A stretch of DNA of 8,433 nucleotides from Campylobacterales bacterium (lineage in GTDB: Bacteria; Campylobacterota; Campylobacteria; Campylobacterales; Thiovulaceae). Below the pieces are notes generated by a model. That model was not told the DNA's origin. It was given only the letters and a program-made list of their open reading frames with translations, and did no database searches. Both the position numbers and the translations under genes were made by a program. Below are positions 7,342 to 8,433 of this stretch, in pieces; positions within the stretch are counted from its first letter, which is position 1; every line of letters begins with the position of its first letter. Location: positions 1-8,433 of the forward strand of contig DTUW01000059.1 of NCBI GenBank assembly GCA_012963895.1. Reading direction: 5' to 3'.

Positions 7342-8403
7342 ATGAGATTTCTGATATTTCTATTGCCAATAGTGCTGTTTGGAAATGTTTTACGAGTAGC
7401 AAATTACAATGTTGAGAATCTATTTGATTTGAAATATGATGGGACGGAATACAGGGAATATATTCCAAATACCCCTGCTGGTTGGAATGAGGAGACATAT
7501 TTAGCAAAGTTGAACAATATCGCCCGGGTAATTTCTGCTGTCAATCCTGATGTGATTGGGCTTGAAGAGGTTGAATCAGAAGATGCATTAGATGACCTAC
7601 GAGATATACTCAGACAATACCCATATAGAATCACCTACAAATATTCAGCATTTGCTGATAAGAAAAAGAGGAGTTTAGCAGTCTCCAATGCTCTATTGTC
7701 TAAATATCCTATAAAGTATGCTCGTGAGATAGAGGTCTCAAAAAATCCGAGAATGAGAAATATTTTAGAGGTTGGAATAGAGGTGGGCGATGAGGTAGTA
7801 ATACTCTTTGTAAATCACTGGAAAGCAAAGAGCGGAAGTGAGAGCAAAAGGGTGGAAACAGCAAAACACCTTATGGCTCGGCTTCAAGAATTGGACAAAG
7901 ACACTCCATATATTCTACTTGGAGACTTCAACAGCAATTACAACGAATTTCAAACCTTTATCAATACCAAATTGAACGATACAGATGGAATTACAGGGAT
8001 AAACCACATTTTAGGAACTGTGATAGTAGATGATTGGAAAGTAACTCAATGGTTGAAAAATCTATTAGGGTTAGATTTGGATATAAGATTTGTAACGATA
8101 GAGGATTTGAAAAAGAGTAGAGATAACTCTATTCACTATAATCTATGGTTGGAACTTGAAGAAGATGAGAGATGGAGCCATAAAAGTGGTAAGAAAAAAG
8201 GGACTTTGGACAATATGATAATTTCTCGGGGCTTAGTCGATGGCAAAGGGATAGAGTATATAGAAGGGAGTTTTCAAGTATTTCGAGGTGCAGGCACTGT
8301 TAGAAATGGAAAAGTTTATAGATGGCAGAGGGATAGAAAGCGGAGACATATCGGAAAAGGATTTTCCGACCATCTCCTAATTTATGCAGATTTCCAATTT
8401 TGA
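7342..8403 (+). CDS. Exported endonuclease/exonuclease/phosphatase-family protein
   Basis: A 353-aa protein of the DNase I-like EEP superfamily. MRFLIFLLPIVLFGNVL looks like a Sec signal peptide, so it probably acts in the periplasm or outside the cell. Superfamily motifs occur in order: N23 in ANYNVENLFD, the metal-binding E76 in GLEEVE, H159 in VNHWKAK, D195/N197 in GDFNS, D290/N291 in TLDNMIIS, and the terminal D343/H344 in FSDHL. The full catalytic set therefore appears present. RWSHKSGKKKGTLDN (278-292) resembles the region before the LDH motif in predicted extracellular nucleases. A nuclease is the best guess, but EEP proteins also include phosphodiesterases and phosphatases, and the sequence does not fix the substrate. 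It starts 2 nt after the protease stop and is the last gene of the run. Confidence 0.9.
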   Translation: MRFLIFLLPIVLFGNVLRVANYNVENLFDLKYDGTEYREYIPNTPAGWNEETYLAKLNNIARVISAVNPDVIGLEEVESEDALDDLRDILRQYPYRITYKYSAFADKKKRSLAVSNALLSKYPIKYAREIEVSKNPRMRNILEVGIEVGDEVVILFVNHWKAKSGSESKRVETAKHLMARLQELDKDTPYILLGDFNSNYNEFQTFINTKLNDTDGITGINHILGTVIVDDWKVTQWLKNLLGLDLDIRFVTIEDLKKSRDNSIHYNLWLELEEDERWSHKSGKKKGTLDNMIISRGLVDGKGIEYIEGSFQVFRGAGTVRNGKVYRWQRDRKRRHIGKGFSDHLLIYADFQF

Positions 8404-8422
8404 GGAGGGGATAGCCCCCTTC
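8404..8422 (+). terminator. GC-rich hairpin just after the EEP stop, possible operon terminator
   Basis: GGAGGGG (8404-8410) can pair with CCCCTTC (8416-8422) around the 5-nt loop ATAGC, giving a 7-bp stem with one G-T wobble, starting right after the TGA. No T-run follows: the next bases are ggatattaggc and then the window ends. It could be a rho-independent terminator lacking a strong U-tract, an mRNA 3'-end stabiliser, or the edge of a repeat. Position and stem strength support a regulatory role, but only weakly. Confidence 0.35.
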
Positions 8423-8433
8423 GGATATTAGGC

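Larger units (their letters stand above)
2794..8403 (+). other. Inferred five-gene operon: glmM, lspA, hisS, S8 protease, EEP protein
   Basis: All five genes point right with junctions of -8, +17, -32 and +2 nt, leaving no room for internal terminators. Promoters inside coding sequence cannot be excluded. Translational coupling is likely at glmM/lspA and hisS/protease, where the starts are embedded in the preceding gene. The operon claim is inferred from spacing; only the gene order is seen directly. Confidence 0.7.

Noticed and set aside
1..8433. Absence of ACGT, CGCG and GCGC as further restriction-avoidance signals
   Set aside because: CG-containing words are scarce throughout this AT-rich sequence, so zero copies of these is far less surprising than zero GATC.
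1..8433. CRISPR arrays, tRNA/rRNA genes, insertion sequences or phage genes
   Set aside because: Nearly all of the window is accounted for by six intact genes. No repeat-spacer pattern, transposase, integrase or RNA gene is visible.

Overview
The window looks like chromosomal housekeeping DNA from a low-GC bacterium, about 37% GC by eye. It most likely belongs to Campylobacterota (Epsilonproteobacteria). The main reasons are that lspA directly follows and overlaps glmM, as in Campylobacter and Helicobacter, and that the LspA, GlmM and HisRS signatures resemble the forms I recall from that group (NRGVAFSMFSFL in LspA, RYSGTEN in GlmM, a cysteine-rich insert with CMPKYRE in HisRS). I cannot place it to genus. 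Nothing in the window looks like a transposon, prophage, CRISPR array, tRNA or rRNA, and coding density is nearly complete.

Layout. On the minus strand, 93-2702 encodes a full three-domain DNA polymerase I (polA), with all three exonuclease and polymerase catalytic centres intact. A short divergent spacer (2703-2793) separates it from a tightly packed rightward run of five genes. These are glmM (GTG start at 2794), lspA (8-nt overlap with glmM), hisS (17-nt gap if it starts at TTG 4582), a secreted kexin-type subtilase with a P-domain (32-nt overlap with hisS), and a secreted endonuclease/exonuclease/phosphatase-fold protein (2-nt gap). The run ends at 8403 with a GC-rich hairpin just after the last stop.

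How the genes fit together. GlmM feeds peptidoglycan and LPS precursor synthesis. LspA matures lipoproteins, and HisRS charges tRNA-His. The last two genes encode exported hydrolases, a predicted lipoprotein protease and a probable nuclease or phosphatase. The spacing suggests that all five are co-transcribed. The protease has a plausible lipobox, so it may be a substrate of the LspA encoded two genes upstream.

I do not see a clearly new multi-gene system. The two observations most worth a second look are the absence of GATC from the whole window, matched by a synonymous switch from GAT to GAC whenever Asp precedes a codon beginning with C, and the secreted protease/nuclease pair attached to a housekeeping operon.
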